Source: Steinernema hermaphroditum
Lineage: Eukaryota; Nematoda; Chromadorea; Rhabditida; Steinernematidae
DNA: 64,000 nt
Assembly (NCBI GenBank): GCA_030435675.1
Contig: CM059623.1
Span: forward strand, 11,310,012-11,374,011
Direction of reading: 5' to 3'
Shown piece after piece: positions 14,222 to 26,200 of the stretch. Each line of letters opens with the position of its first letter. The first letter of the stretch is position 1. Under the pieces are notes generated by a model that made no database searches, was not told the DNA's origin, and saw only the letters and a list, made by a program, of their open reading frames with translations. Both the position numbers and the translations under genes were made by a program.

Positions 14222-17200
14222 CTGAGCTGAACGACTGAAGTTCATTCTGCGATAAGTGGCGGCGTCACGGCTGGGACGGAACTCCTGCGGCGGTCTCGGG
14301 AGATGGTCTTCGGGATTCACGGAGAGATACTGCGCCGAGGCGTGCGTTGAGGTGGGCGGCGTCGGACTCGACGGCGAACAGTTCGACGAGGCGCGCGGCG
14401 AGTGGCGCGGCGAGAGGCGCGGACTCGGGCTCAGCGAGTGCGATCCTGTAAACGACGTCTTATTTTGGGATTTGGACGCGATTCGGGGAACGGGCTCAGG
14501 AAAACAACTTATATGACAGCGGATTTGGTCGAAACGAGATGCTGTGGATGAGATTAAAACGGAAAATGAGATTAAAGCACTCATGTGGTCCTTGGAAGAA
14601 TGCTGACAATGCGGGCATGAAGTACTAACAGAAAAGACGTCAGCATGGACAACATGAAGGCAATGAGGAAGTGAAGTCAAGTGCATATTCTGTTCTTCTT
14701 TTAATGCTTGGCGACAAAGTGTTTTTGCAGAATGTTCTGCTCAAATTCGAATATGGTTTTGGGACTCAAATCTGTGTTAATGCGCGACTATAAGCATATT
14801 TCGGCGGCAAAATAGTCAAAAAAAAATAAAAAGTTCTTCCGTTCAGCAATGCCTTTCCTAAAAAGGAATGGTATCCGTAGATCGGGTTAAAATTAGGTAG
14901 AGTCGATAAAGCTTGAGGGGGTGGGGGTAGTAGATATGTCGTGTCAAGACTCGCCAGACGGTCCGATATCGGCGCTTTTTTGCACAAAGGCGTGAAAGAG
15001 TCATCTTGAATGGGCGTTGAATAGTCCGATCGTGAGTTGAATCGGAGCATTAAGCTCACGAATCACGGTGGTTTCGCGTATTAATCTTTCTTCTTTGGGG
15101 GTCCAGCCACGATTTACCACGACTACCGCCCAGATTTATGTAATATTTTGCAATCTTTCAATTGAATTTAAACAGTAAAACTCGATCTGGAACCTGACGG
15201 CCACGTGGTTTCAGCGCACTCAATATGGACACCAGATTCAATTCCGATCTAGGTAAACCAAAATGAGTTCTAGACCAGAGTGGACTGCCACACTGCGCTT
15301 TCTTATCACCAGGCTGAGCATAGAATGCACTTAGGCAAAATCGAGGATTATGAAATCAGTGTTTCCGGGGCTTTGCCACATTATATAGTATAGCATAATG
15401 ACTGACGGAAAATCCATTAGTACCGACGTGGTAATGCACATGAAAGCATTTATAGAAAAGCGTCTCTGCATACGGTATTGAGCAAGATGGATTTGTCAAT
15501 CAAAGCATTACCATATCTACATTAGTCATCTTTTATTCATCGCCAGACGGTCTATAAATAAGCACAACGAGAAGCCCTATTTACATACTGACAGTTCTGA
15601 CAAGGAACCCTACTGGCTCTCCACTGAACTAAGAATAATTCTTGACAGCAAAAAGTAAATGACGGATACTGTATCCTGCTGAATCTAAGATCCTATTATT
15701 AGTCGAAAACGATAACATCCGATGCACTATCGTTATGTACGCATCTCTCGAGGATTGCTATAGCATTTGTGAACAGACAAGAAGTCCTGAAGGTGCGACG
15801 AATCCTGTGGATGTGGAAAAAGTTCGCTGTCCTTTGATGCTCCGCAAAACATCTCTATTTTAGATGTTTTCGCTTATATATAGCCGCGAGTCTTCTGCGA
15901 ATAACTCTCTATTATTTGATGACGATTCTAGGAATGCGTTGTTTTCGCTCCATTTAGGGATTACGCTACTAAGAGGCTAAAGACAAGGATAATGTGAAAT
16001 GATACATGCCGCACTAGTATTTGAGAAGATAGCATAGTTTCTTCTAAGGAAATCAGGGACTTCGTATCAAGTGCGAAATGAGAACAGCTTCCGCAGATGA
16101 ATGTTTCAGTTAGATCTCACAAAGTATCTCGTTAATAAATCCATTTTCCAGAGATATATTTTTGGGATGTACGTGCTTGTTTTTCCGGAAGTCTTCTTAT
16201 TGACCACACATCCGATACGCTAAGTGCGTTAAAAAATCGCAATCTCAGTGCTTGCTCTACCTAGAGGCCAGCAAGTCTTTTAGGAAGCCATTGAAAGGAC
16301 GAAGCATCCCCTAGTCAGTCCATCATGGAAAAAGCCCTAGATCTATTCTCAGAAGAAGCTGAATATGGAATTGCCCGATTCATAAGAGTCTGCGCATCAA
16401 ATATGCATAGCGATGAACGATGGCTTTGGGCGAATGGGTCTGGGTTGCCGATGATAAGAGTCTTAAGCATGTTTATGTCTCTCAAAGTTGTAAGCTTTCG
16501 GTTTCGGATAGCCCGATGTGCACTCCTTCCAAAGAAGTTATGTACTGTTGGGCTGGTGCGTGAAAAATGGCGGATTTCCCTCTAATTTCGAGTTTTTACA
16601 CCAAAGTTCTATTGGAATTGGAACAGGCTGGCACTACGAAAGATTACCAAACAAAGTGGGTTTCATGCTGGACATAGTGGAAAATCCAAGTATACTCACC
16701 AAGGAACCTTCTAAAGCGGAACCCAAATTTTCGATCTCTTGGTCAGAATTATGAAACATTTCCGTGAGTCTATTCTGAGAATCGCCTGAAAAGCCATGAG
16801 TTCAATGCGCACTCAACCATGCATAGAGATAACCGATTACTTCCGTGGGTCGCGCAAGTCATGTGACCTTAAAAGGCCTTTGATAGCAGAAAACATAGCG
16901 CCAAAATCCTTCAAATTTCCGCTGGACAAAACACGACTGAACGAAATAACAAGAATGCGATTTTTAAAAACGAACGTTCAGGCCGGGTTAAGAAGTAAAT
17001 TTCCTGCAATGAGCATTGATTTATGAGAATAAAGTGTTTACGGAAGTGACGAAATCGGTGGTTTCTGGTCGAGTATTTACTCAGAAGTCGGTGGCCATTT
17101 ATAGCGGAAAGCATGAAAGAGGTTAGAATGCGAAGTACGGTAGTGTGGGGCTATTTTTATCTCACAAATTAAGAGATTAACAGCACAGAAGTGGATGGCT

Positions 17201-20200
17201 GGCATTGTCGCCAATTGAAGCAGACAGCGCCAGCAAGAAATGTTTTATGCATTTTTCTCATCCGGAGATATTCAGCTCTGTCGTTAAACGACAAAGACAT
17301 GTTTACGTTGTCCCCTATATGTGTTTAACGGTTATTGCGTTTCCAATGCATATTTAAGTTGCAGTCGAATGAAATGTGTTTGAGTCAAGCCTGTTCTTTG
17401 GCTACGAGCAGTTGGAGACATTCGTCGGCTAGAACAGTACAAGGAAATGACTCCAGTGGAGTTGGGCGACCCTGGACGCTTATCAAAAGGAATTACAAAG
17501 AAAACGATAAATTATTCACGCGTTGCACGAAGAAGCCAGTTAAATATGGCAATTCTTCCTCCATTTTTGGGTTCGCACACTTCATGTTAAGGAGACCACG
17601 ATCCAACTACTAGATGTACAGTATGCTGCTAAAGATAGGGTCACCCTGTTTTTTTTTGCTTTTGTTTTTATGAAAACCATCTTTTCAGTGACACTTTTCC
17701 AATAGTACGTGAAAGAGTAACTCTTTCGAAAATTTTCGACCGCTCCTCTTGAAGATAAGAGATTCCTGTTTGCCATTCATACAGCACTCTGTTCGCTCTT
17801 CACTCTAAACTCATATGTGCTCGTCCATAAATGAAGATATCACAGGAAATCACTTAGAATAAATTGAAGTGGTTAAAAATAGGATCAAAACATTTTTCAA
17901 ACTCCAAACCCCGGATTTTCTACGAGCGTCTGATCCGGCTCCTTCCGACAAAGTTCAAACTCAAAAAGTGCACAACGGTGGTGAATACCTTAATGGAAAC
18001 ATAGTACAAACAGTGATTAGGTGCTATTAATTGTGGCACAGCCCAATTTACTTCAACTTGTCGAGGATTAGTGGTCGCGTGGATGGGCTAGTACTACACC
18101 ATATTCATGTACAAAAAGGGCCTAATCCAATAAGCGCAAAGACCCTAAACGATACCAAACAAATTCAGATGTGGAACACTACTGCAATTCTCAGGGAATT
18201 CAAATAGCAAGATCTGCTCAAAAGAAATAGCTGACCACCAAGATTTAAGATTCGCAAGTGGTGAAATATATACTGAAACTCACAGTTTAGTTTTACTCTT
18301 TTTAAGTTTTCGCCGCCGTAGCGTTTCCATTTCTTTTCCTACACTGCCTAAGCTAATCTGTATTGCTTTTCTCATCCACAAAGAGGGCCATCGTGAAGTC
18401 AAACAGAGTAGTATAGAAAATTCCCCTAACCGAGTTCTTGAACTGTTGTTCTATTGGACCTTTTGATTAATTTTGTGCAAGGACCCATCCCTCAGACCTA
18501 CCGTACTCATAGTCCTCGTTGACGGAGAGCTGACGACGCGTACGACGGATTCGTTCTTCGGAGGGCGAAAGCTGCCAGAATCCGTGGGTCTGCTGCTGGC
18601 GGCCGTTCTTCTCGTACATCGCTGCTTCTTCTGGAGGTGTGTTCGGCAAGAGACGACCCTTTGACCTGAACGGACCTAAAACGGAAGAGTATAGGCGTGC
18701 TGTTGATCGCTGCCAGAGCAGAGATGTTGATGAGCCGGACAGGGTAATGGCCAGCATAAGGGCATCTCCAGGGAGAGCGGATAATGTATGCATGGGGCAT
18801 TAAGCAGTCGCAGAACCTCTTCGACCATTCGTTTGCGGAACCTTTGGCAGTAAGAGATCTTGAGTCAGTGGGAATCTATTCAGGTTATTAAAGGCGCCAG
18901 TGGAGGATAGGATGGATGCGAAATTGTAAATGAGACATTCGACAAAAAGGGCCCTTTAGGTTTGGAGAGGAATCACAGATTAAGCAACCTATTCTTGGAG
19001 ATAAGAGATGGAGATCGTTTCTCCTGGACGATGACATAAGTGATGAACGAACTGGTGAGAAACAAACTTATGTGAGTGGGGAGTGCGCTTCCAGCTGAGT
19101 CAGGAGCATAATTGAACGGTAGAACACATCAAAAACAATGATGTTTTAGGGGAAACGTTCCTGAGTTTTGAGCACTTTCTATTGGGTTAAATGGAGCGGT
19201 GAAACGAAATTTCCGTTGAAATGTCACAGAGACAAGTGTAGTCGATGTAGTCACATCCATAAACGAAGGAACTTCCCCTTCCTTGTTTTCGTTGCTACAT
19301 ATTATTGCTCTATCTTCAAGGGAATTAAACGCATTTACCTTTTCTACTTGATAACATGTTCTAATAACAACTTTTTGTTGGAGATCTTAGATCTTTGAGT
19401 TCACTTTTCCCGTAAACTCGTTTGGTATAAGGATCACAGATGCATCCGGACTACAAACTTCGCTTCAGGTACACGCTCAATTTAGACTCGTTCATGTGTT
19501 TTTCCACCTGTCTCCGGAGGCCGATGAACTTTGATGAAAACAGACTGAATAGACAAAATACTGGTAAAACATAGCAAAATGGAGGATGTTTCGAAGGACA
19601 ATTTCGAAGTTATTCTAGCTCAGTGTGCACATCTACGCAGTATCGGGAACATTCCGCGGACTTAATAGATTCGGAGGACTCGAAACTAGCTCAAAACGAA
19701 AGTAGTAAGACGTAGGGCCGTTCGTTTGGCTGATTCATGTAGACCTGGATCCTTAGCAAGGCAAAAGGAACATTCTACGCGTACAATTTAGGCTGCGGGC
19801 GAGCAAAGCGAGCCTCGTATTCATCGACAGGCGAGCCCTGTGGTCTTGACAGCTTATCTTATATCCGTACTTCTGACGGCCTAAGTTCCGAGTTCTGGAG
19901 TTTTTATTCATTTTACATTCTCATCCCATTGGAGACCCCACAGTGGGCGTGCTATTTCGGCAAAAAGCCGTTTCAGCCGTCCCATTCGGGATTTAGTCCT
20001 CCTGTATACGCTTTGAACCTTGCCCCATTTTGAGAATTTGCATTGGGATTTCGGCCAATTTGGATTTTTCTCTATATCTCACGTTCTTTGCAGAAGTTCA
20101 TTCGCCCCATGCAAAGCTGAAAGGTGGCTATCGCCATACTTCCGCAAATAACCGTTTTTGTTCCTAGGACGCGACAATGAAGATTATTACGCAAGAATCG

Positions 20201-23200
20201 CTGATTGGGTACTTGAGAAAAGTTTCGGAACAAATGTGAGAAAATCGCTTAAGTGGGTTCATCTCTATGAGTCATTTCACGATTCAGGGGCTCTTGAAAT
20301 ATTGATGATCAATCGAAATGGTCTCTATCTTTAGAAGCAGAACACCGATTTAGGTCCCGTGTATCAGAGTTCGGTCATCACCTCTCGAATACTCAAATCT
20401 ACTCAAATACCACTAACTTTTAGTACTTCATTTGAGTAAATTTGAGTATATGAGAGGAGATAGGTTAACCCAATCAAGCACAAATAACGTTATTATGATT
20501 CACTCCAATTACAGTGGCTACACTTGTACCCGAGAGACGCATTTCCTCGGTTATCAAATTATGAAATTCAATAAAATAAAACTGCACTTACTGTGCTGTC
20601 GAAGAGGCGGCGGAGAGCTGTCGAAGTCGTAGCTAGGATCACGGGCGGAAAGCGATCGTCCCTGGAGGCGTAGCCGCGGAGCGCGTCGGAACTCTGCAAC
20701 TGTGGAAACGACTCAATTAATGTCACATTTCGCCGCTCTTTCGCTCATATAGTCCGGGCCGCAGGACACAAAATCTAATTAGCGATTCGCCGCCCGAGAG
20801 GTGTGTCGCCCGGCGCCGCAACCTCGGCCGCCCTTGTGGCGACTCTTTGAAGTGAGCTGCCGCAAAAAGGTGCAGGGGTGATGTCAGCGGACGGGGAGAA
20901 ACCAATTGGGGCTCGTTCGGTGGGCAGTCATGCGCGCTCCTTGGCAGGAAATAGCTCGTGGGAGGAGATCAAACATGGACAACGGGACAGAGACTGACGA
21001 GATCTTTGAGAATTAGCAGTTTATAGGCCCTAAAAACCAAGTTCCGGGTCGGAATAACTGAATTTTCGATTCAGTTTAGAAAGCGGACATATGTACGGAT
21101 TGTAGCAAAATGCAAACTCCGATGATCGAACGCCTTCCTGTTGACGTAAGAGAGGCGCGCAAAAAGTGTTCGCCGCTGCGGTGATGGAATGATATAGCGA
21201 TATAATAAATTGTATCCTGCGTTGTTCCAAACGTCTAGGGTCACCCTGGCGCATCACATTCGAATAGTGCTGCAGAACGGTAAGACGAAAGAAAGGCAGA
21301 AGTAACTGATGTAATCAGTTAATGGACAATGAATCCGGACTGGACTATCAGGTGAATCCGAAAAGAGGACTTTGGAGAAATAGATCTATGGGCAGAAAAA
21401 GTAACTCTCTGACATGGAAATGACTATAAGTAGGCAACAAAGAATAGGAATTTCGGAATTTGGAATGATAAAATTCCCAAATATGTGGGATTTTTCTATC
21501 GAGTTCAGTTGAGCATATATAATGTATAATGTGACGTAGACATCACATGAAATATTCCCAAAACGAAATTTCCAATTAACAATTGTACGATTTTTCGATA
21601 AATACAGGAGATAGAGAATTCGACCATTAGAGGCGGCGAGAAAGTGATCGAAAGACAAATAGACAAACGAGACGATGCATTGTCTAGACTTCTAAACTAA
21701 TATATCGAGCAGACAGTGATAAGAGAAACCTCCAATGTCCGAGAGTCGGCGGATATATTGAAGGGTTTCTTTGTTGATCGAGTGCAGTCCGCAGATTCGT
21801 AAATAAGGAGGCTATTAAGTGACGAAGCCTCCTTTCAGTACAACCTCAGTTTACATTAGACAGACTGGCATAAAGCCTTCTCAACCGTACCCATTTTTGA
21901 GGATGATAACCGTCCTCTTTCGAATGTGAGCCGCTCTCCCCCTAGGAATAAGTGGATATTTCGACCGTCTCGTAGATATGGACCGTCCTACACAGCCCAG
22001 TACGGGGACGGCTCAACTGAGAGAATGACATAAAGCCATTTCAACGGTACTAGGACATTTGCGCCACCGACATTTGCGCCACCGACATTTGCGCCACAGA
22101 CATTTGCGCCACCGACATTTGCGCCACAGACACTTGCGCCACAGACATTTGCGCCACTTTTCTGGTCTCACCACGAAAAGCCTTTTACGAATCCCTTTAA
22201 TTAATAACTGGAGTAGGAACGGTAAGTCGTGAGCTGTGTTCGATACTTTCTGTGTCTCACCATGTAAGCTACGACTAGGACATATAAGAATAAACTTTAA
22301 AATCGCAAACAAAAATTTGAGTCACAGCCTGTGTCTCACAAATGCACGAGTTTGAGTTTATAAAATTCAGATCAAATTCTTAATGTTGAATTTCGTGTTT
22401 TCGGGCACGAACAAAATCAATAGGTATGAGCCTAAGCCAAGCTTGGATGTTAGGTCATTAGGCCATCGCCCGCAATATTAAATATCTAGGCATGTTCCTA
22501 AGGCAAACCTAGGTCTACGACATGAGCAAAGAGGAGGGCTCGCTTCGCTTGCTGAAACCTCAGTGACGTGCGCCTAGACATCTGAACACAACGTGTTCTC
22601 CGTTTAAAATTTAAAAGTATTGGGCGTAAAAGGCTTTTCGTGGTGAGACCAAAAAAGTGGCGCAAATGTCTGTGGCGCAAATGTCAGTGGCGCAAATGTC
22701 TGTGGCGCAAATGTCAGTGGCGCAAATGTCGGTGGCGCAAATGTCAGTGGCGCAAATGTCGGTGGCGCAAATGTCCGAGCACCATTTCAACCGTCCCTTT
22801 TCGGATTTAGACCGTCCCCTTTTGCGCTTTGAGTCGTCCCCCGTTTTTGAGGATTTGAACCGCCCCTTTGGGATTTCAGCCGTCCCTCTGAACTCTGTAC
22901 TGTCTCCCTGGGGTTTCTACCTTAGTTTGTATCAGACAGGCTGGCATAAAGCCGTCTGCATTCCATTTCGAGAATTTGAACCGTCCACTTTGGGATATGA
23001 GCCGCTCAAGTGAGAGCTTCGAAGATATCGACCGTCCTACATTGCCCAGTAGGGGTTGAAACGGAAAAATCTCAAAGTAGACGACTGAAATCCTTGAGAG
23101 TTGAAAAGTTGAAAGCGTCGGAGGACTGTCGAGATCAAAGGGGATGTTTGAAACGGCTTTATGGCCACAAAGTGCCAGAAATATCTCATTCCACCCCAAG

Positions 23201-26200
23201 TACAACTGGCCAAGATGCCAATCCCGTAAATCCGTCGCTCTAAGACGGGCTCCTAAGGCCCACGAGCAACATTTCTGCGAATGTGTTGTTTGCTTTCGTG
23301 TAGGAGTTAAAAATAAAAGTGTTCGATGTGACAACGCCGGTATCACATCTCATATTTTCCCACCCCTATCCGATTACGATGGCGGAGAAATCGACAAGGC
23401 GAAACCAAAAATAGAGGCACTCCACTCCACAAGAACCCTTTCAGCGGGTCATAAATCGCGCCTTTCTTGGATATAACGTTTTCGTTGATGTATTGTTCTC
23501 TTTTGGAACTAAAAATACATAACGAAACATCTCAGATGACGTCTTCTTCTGAATAGAATTACAAATGGCGACCTGCCGTGCACCCACAGACTATATGAAT
23601 AATTCAAAAGATATCGAAAGGCTACATGACGTCGTCGTGGATTTAATGTAAATACATCGGAATGTTTCAAGGTCAAATGATATCATGAAGAACACAAAAA
23701 CCCACGTCCTAAGGAGAAGGAAGTCCTATAGCTGCGCACTGCTAATTAGCGTCCCACGAGGAAGGGGCGAAAGACCAAAAGCCGAAGAGGCGTCGGCGCT
23801 TGTTTGCGCGGCGAGCTGAGGTGTTGGCTTTCATCGCATCACGCGAACTGAGTCACTTCTATGAGGAACTTAGCGTCCGTAGACATGCAGAGGCGAGACG
23901 CAAAAAAGAAGATGATTATGAGGGAAGGAAAAGAAAGCAAATACTTGATGGATTGCGTGCTAGTGACACGTCCTAACAACCAAGACGACAAGACTTTGAA
24001 TTGCTGTGCACTCGGCGTAACACGTTTAATTAAGAAAACCTAGCGGATACAGACAATTAACCAAAGTGCACGGGTTAAGAACAATACAAATTCTTATATC
24101 GCATGTGCCTTTGAAAGCTCTGATCGAGAGCACCTTCTTCCGGCTGTCTGAGCAGCCGGAATAGGGTGAATGACCTACACCGGAAGCGCTTTCCTGCTTG
24201 AAACTCGATTGCGCAGTGAAGCGTTAGTGAAAGGAGTGGGTGTAGTCTAAGTTTTCACCGATATGTGACAACCAGTGGCAGACAGCACAAACTTTGAGTG
24301 AGTCAAAAAATCAAGCCTCACGAGGCTTCCCAAGCAGTGATCTTAACGAGCTCTGAACGAGTCCGGAGTCGTGAGTCCAAACTCCATTTTTAATTTTGGA
24401 TTTTTAACTGCTGCCCAGCTACCCGGTAAACTTTGAATGCAGGACTCATGTGCGACCATATACGGGATTCTTTAATTCGTCAGTAGAAAGTCGCCATTGT
24501 GATTCAGAAAAATGAATTAAAGCAATCAATCAAAGTCGTGTCGCCTCGTATCAAACCGAAGGTGACCGTCGTTGACCGTGCAGCAGAGTTACCAGAAGAG
24601 CTATGTATACATGACGATCCAAGACAGTCCCTGGGTGAAAATGGTAAAAAAATAAAATAAATTCGAAACACGGCTGTTCACGAAGGTGGTCCCGCCGCGA
24701 TCAATCTGCTCCATGTTTTATATCAAGCCTTCCTTTAGACCTGCATTTTCGAAGAAATAGATCAAAGGTCCCAAAGTGCGTTTTACTGTCGGTGCCGACA
24801 CGACTCGCTTAAAAGAACACGGCCAGATCATCACAGTTTCCTCATTTTTGGCTGAAATAGGCGAAAACATGAAACCGAAGAATGTCGCTAAACTGGAGGC
24901 TGCGGTTGTGCTCGCGTGGGCTAGCAAATTACAACGAAATTTCGAAAGCGTGGGTTAAGTGTGCACAATAGATTTCCGATTCAAGGTGTTCAGAAACGAC
25001 AAATCACGCGAAACGTGGGAGCAATCGACTCTTCTGAGTAGAGAATTCAGAACTGCGCATTGCTGCTTTGCACGAAAGCCCTCATTAAGATATCAAAAAG
25101 GGGAAGCCACAAATCTGTGCGTAATGTGCAGCCTTCAAAGTGGCTCTGCCAGGCTAAGCTGAGTCAAGCGAAATGAGAAGTGCAAATATATCGTATCTCC
25201 TGAGCTAGGAAAAATGGATAAACAGGTGGATAAGCGTGATAATATGTACTGGATTGCGTAACAAACATATTATTGCGCACGTGTTTATAAATATATCTCG
25301 TTGTAAATCAAAATACTCTTAATCCACGTGTTTTTGATGAAATGAGTAATAAACAAGATGTAAATTGGACCAATCCCTCAACACTACGTAGCATGTGGGC
25401 GTCATGCTCAACGACGCGATACATACATCCCTATAAAATAAAAAGTTCTATAAAAATTCCCGTAATAGTGTGCATGCTATTAAAATACATCCAGTATTCA
25501 TGGACACCGTTCCTGTTTTTAGATTCAGCTGCAGCAACCCACACAAATTCCGAAGAAACTCCAAAGCAGAGATTAGAAAATGGACAGTTAAAGAAAGGTG
25601 AACGTGTGCAGATACTTATGTTATTGAAGGTGGGATATTTATTACTCCAAAAATAATGAAAAGTCCAAGAGAAATTTACCAAAAAATGCGCAAACGATGT
25701 TGGGACATTTGTAGTTCAAGATGATACGGCACTACAGGGAATTTCCCTCTTTTCGGGCCTCTATCTTCTGTCCCAACCTTTTGTTTTTGCCTTTCCCAAG
25801 CTACCCTCATGTTACTATGCATTCGTAGCACACAGCTAATCTCATCGGAAACTTTTCTGCTAGCCTTAACACATAATCGGAGATCGTATTATCATATTAA
25901 GCCACGAGAGGAATTAATTTACAGTTTTCAAATGGTGGTACGACATGGACTCCTAGTTTGGAGAGGTTCACACCTGGGACGCGACGGTCTCTTGTAAACA
26001 AGAGTAGGTGAATTCAAACAATGGGTGTGAAAATTCTCCTTTCTGAAAACCTTTTCTAACGTTCGAATAACAGATTTGATACTTTCGGTGAGGAACACCA
26101 GCCATATCTCATAAAACCTTGGTTTAGGCCATACAATTAGGGGCATTAATGAGTCTCAAGGCCGAAGACCAATGATTCCAATGCGTCATCTATGTTTTAG

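Larger units (their letters stand above)
22054..22775. mobile_element. 722-bp foldback element with tandem-repeat arms
   Basis: Each end is a tandem array of a 15-bp unit, GACATTTGCGCCACC on the left (7 copies) and its reverse complement on the right (8 copies). Inside the arrays lies a second inverted pair: 22,158-22,190 (TGGTCTCACCACGAAAAGCC) and 22,623-22,655 (GGCTTTTCGTGGTGAGACCA). The central 430 bp is AT-rich and has no supported coding frame. Inverted termini made of short tandem repeats are the hallmark architecture of foldback elements such as Drosophila FB. No target duplication is clear, and no transposase is present, so it would be non-autonomous. Confidence 0.7.
21845..23060. repeat. 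CCGTCC-rich degenerate repeat, duplicated around a foldback element
   Basis: Short degenerate units of about 25-30 bp built on TTGAACCGTCCC-like cores recur, for example AACCGTCCTC, GACCGTCTC, GACCGTCCTAC, GACCGTCCCC, GAACCGCCCC and AGCCGTCCCT. A larger block, with a shared GACAG[AG]CTGGCATAAAGCC opening and a GACCGTCCTACA...GCCCAGTA close, occurs at 21,858-22,000 and again at 22,935-23,055. The foldback element lies between the two. The plus-strand open frame across this region is most simply a product of 15-bp periodicity and not a gene. Confidence 0.6.

Noticed and set aside
22054..22775. Possible CRISPR-like array of 15-bp repeats
   Set aside because: Units are directly adjacent with no spacers, occur in inverted arms, and the window is animal DNA.
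22657..23013. 118-codon plus frame with AQMSV pentapeptide repeats
   Set aside because: The frame stays open because the 15-bp DNA repeat is a multiple of three; the opposite strand is equally open and the repeats form inverted arms of an element.
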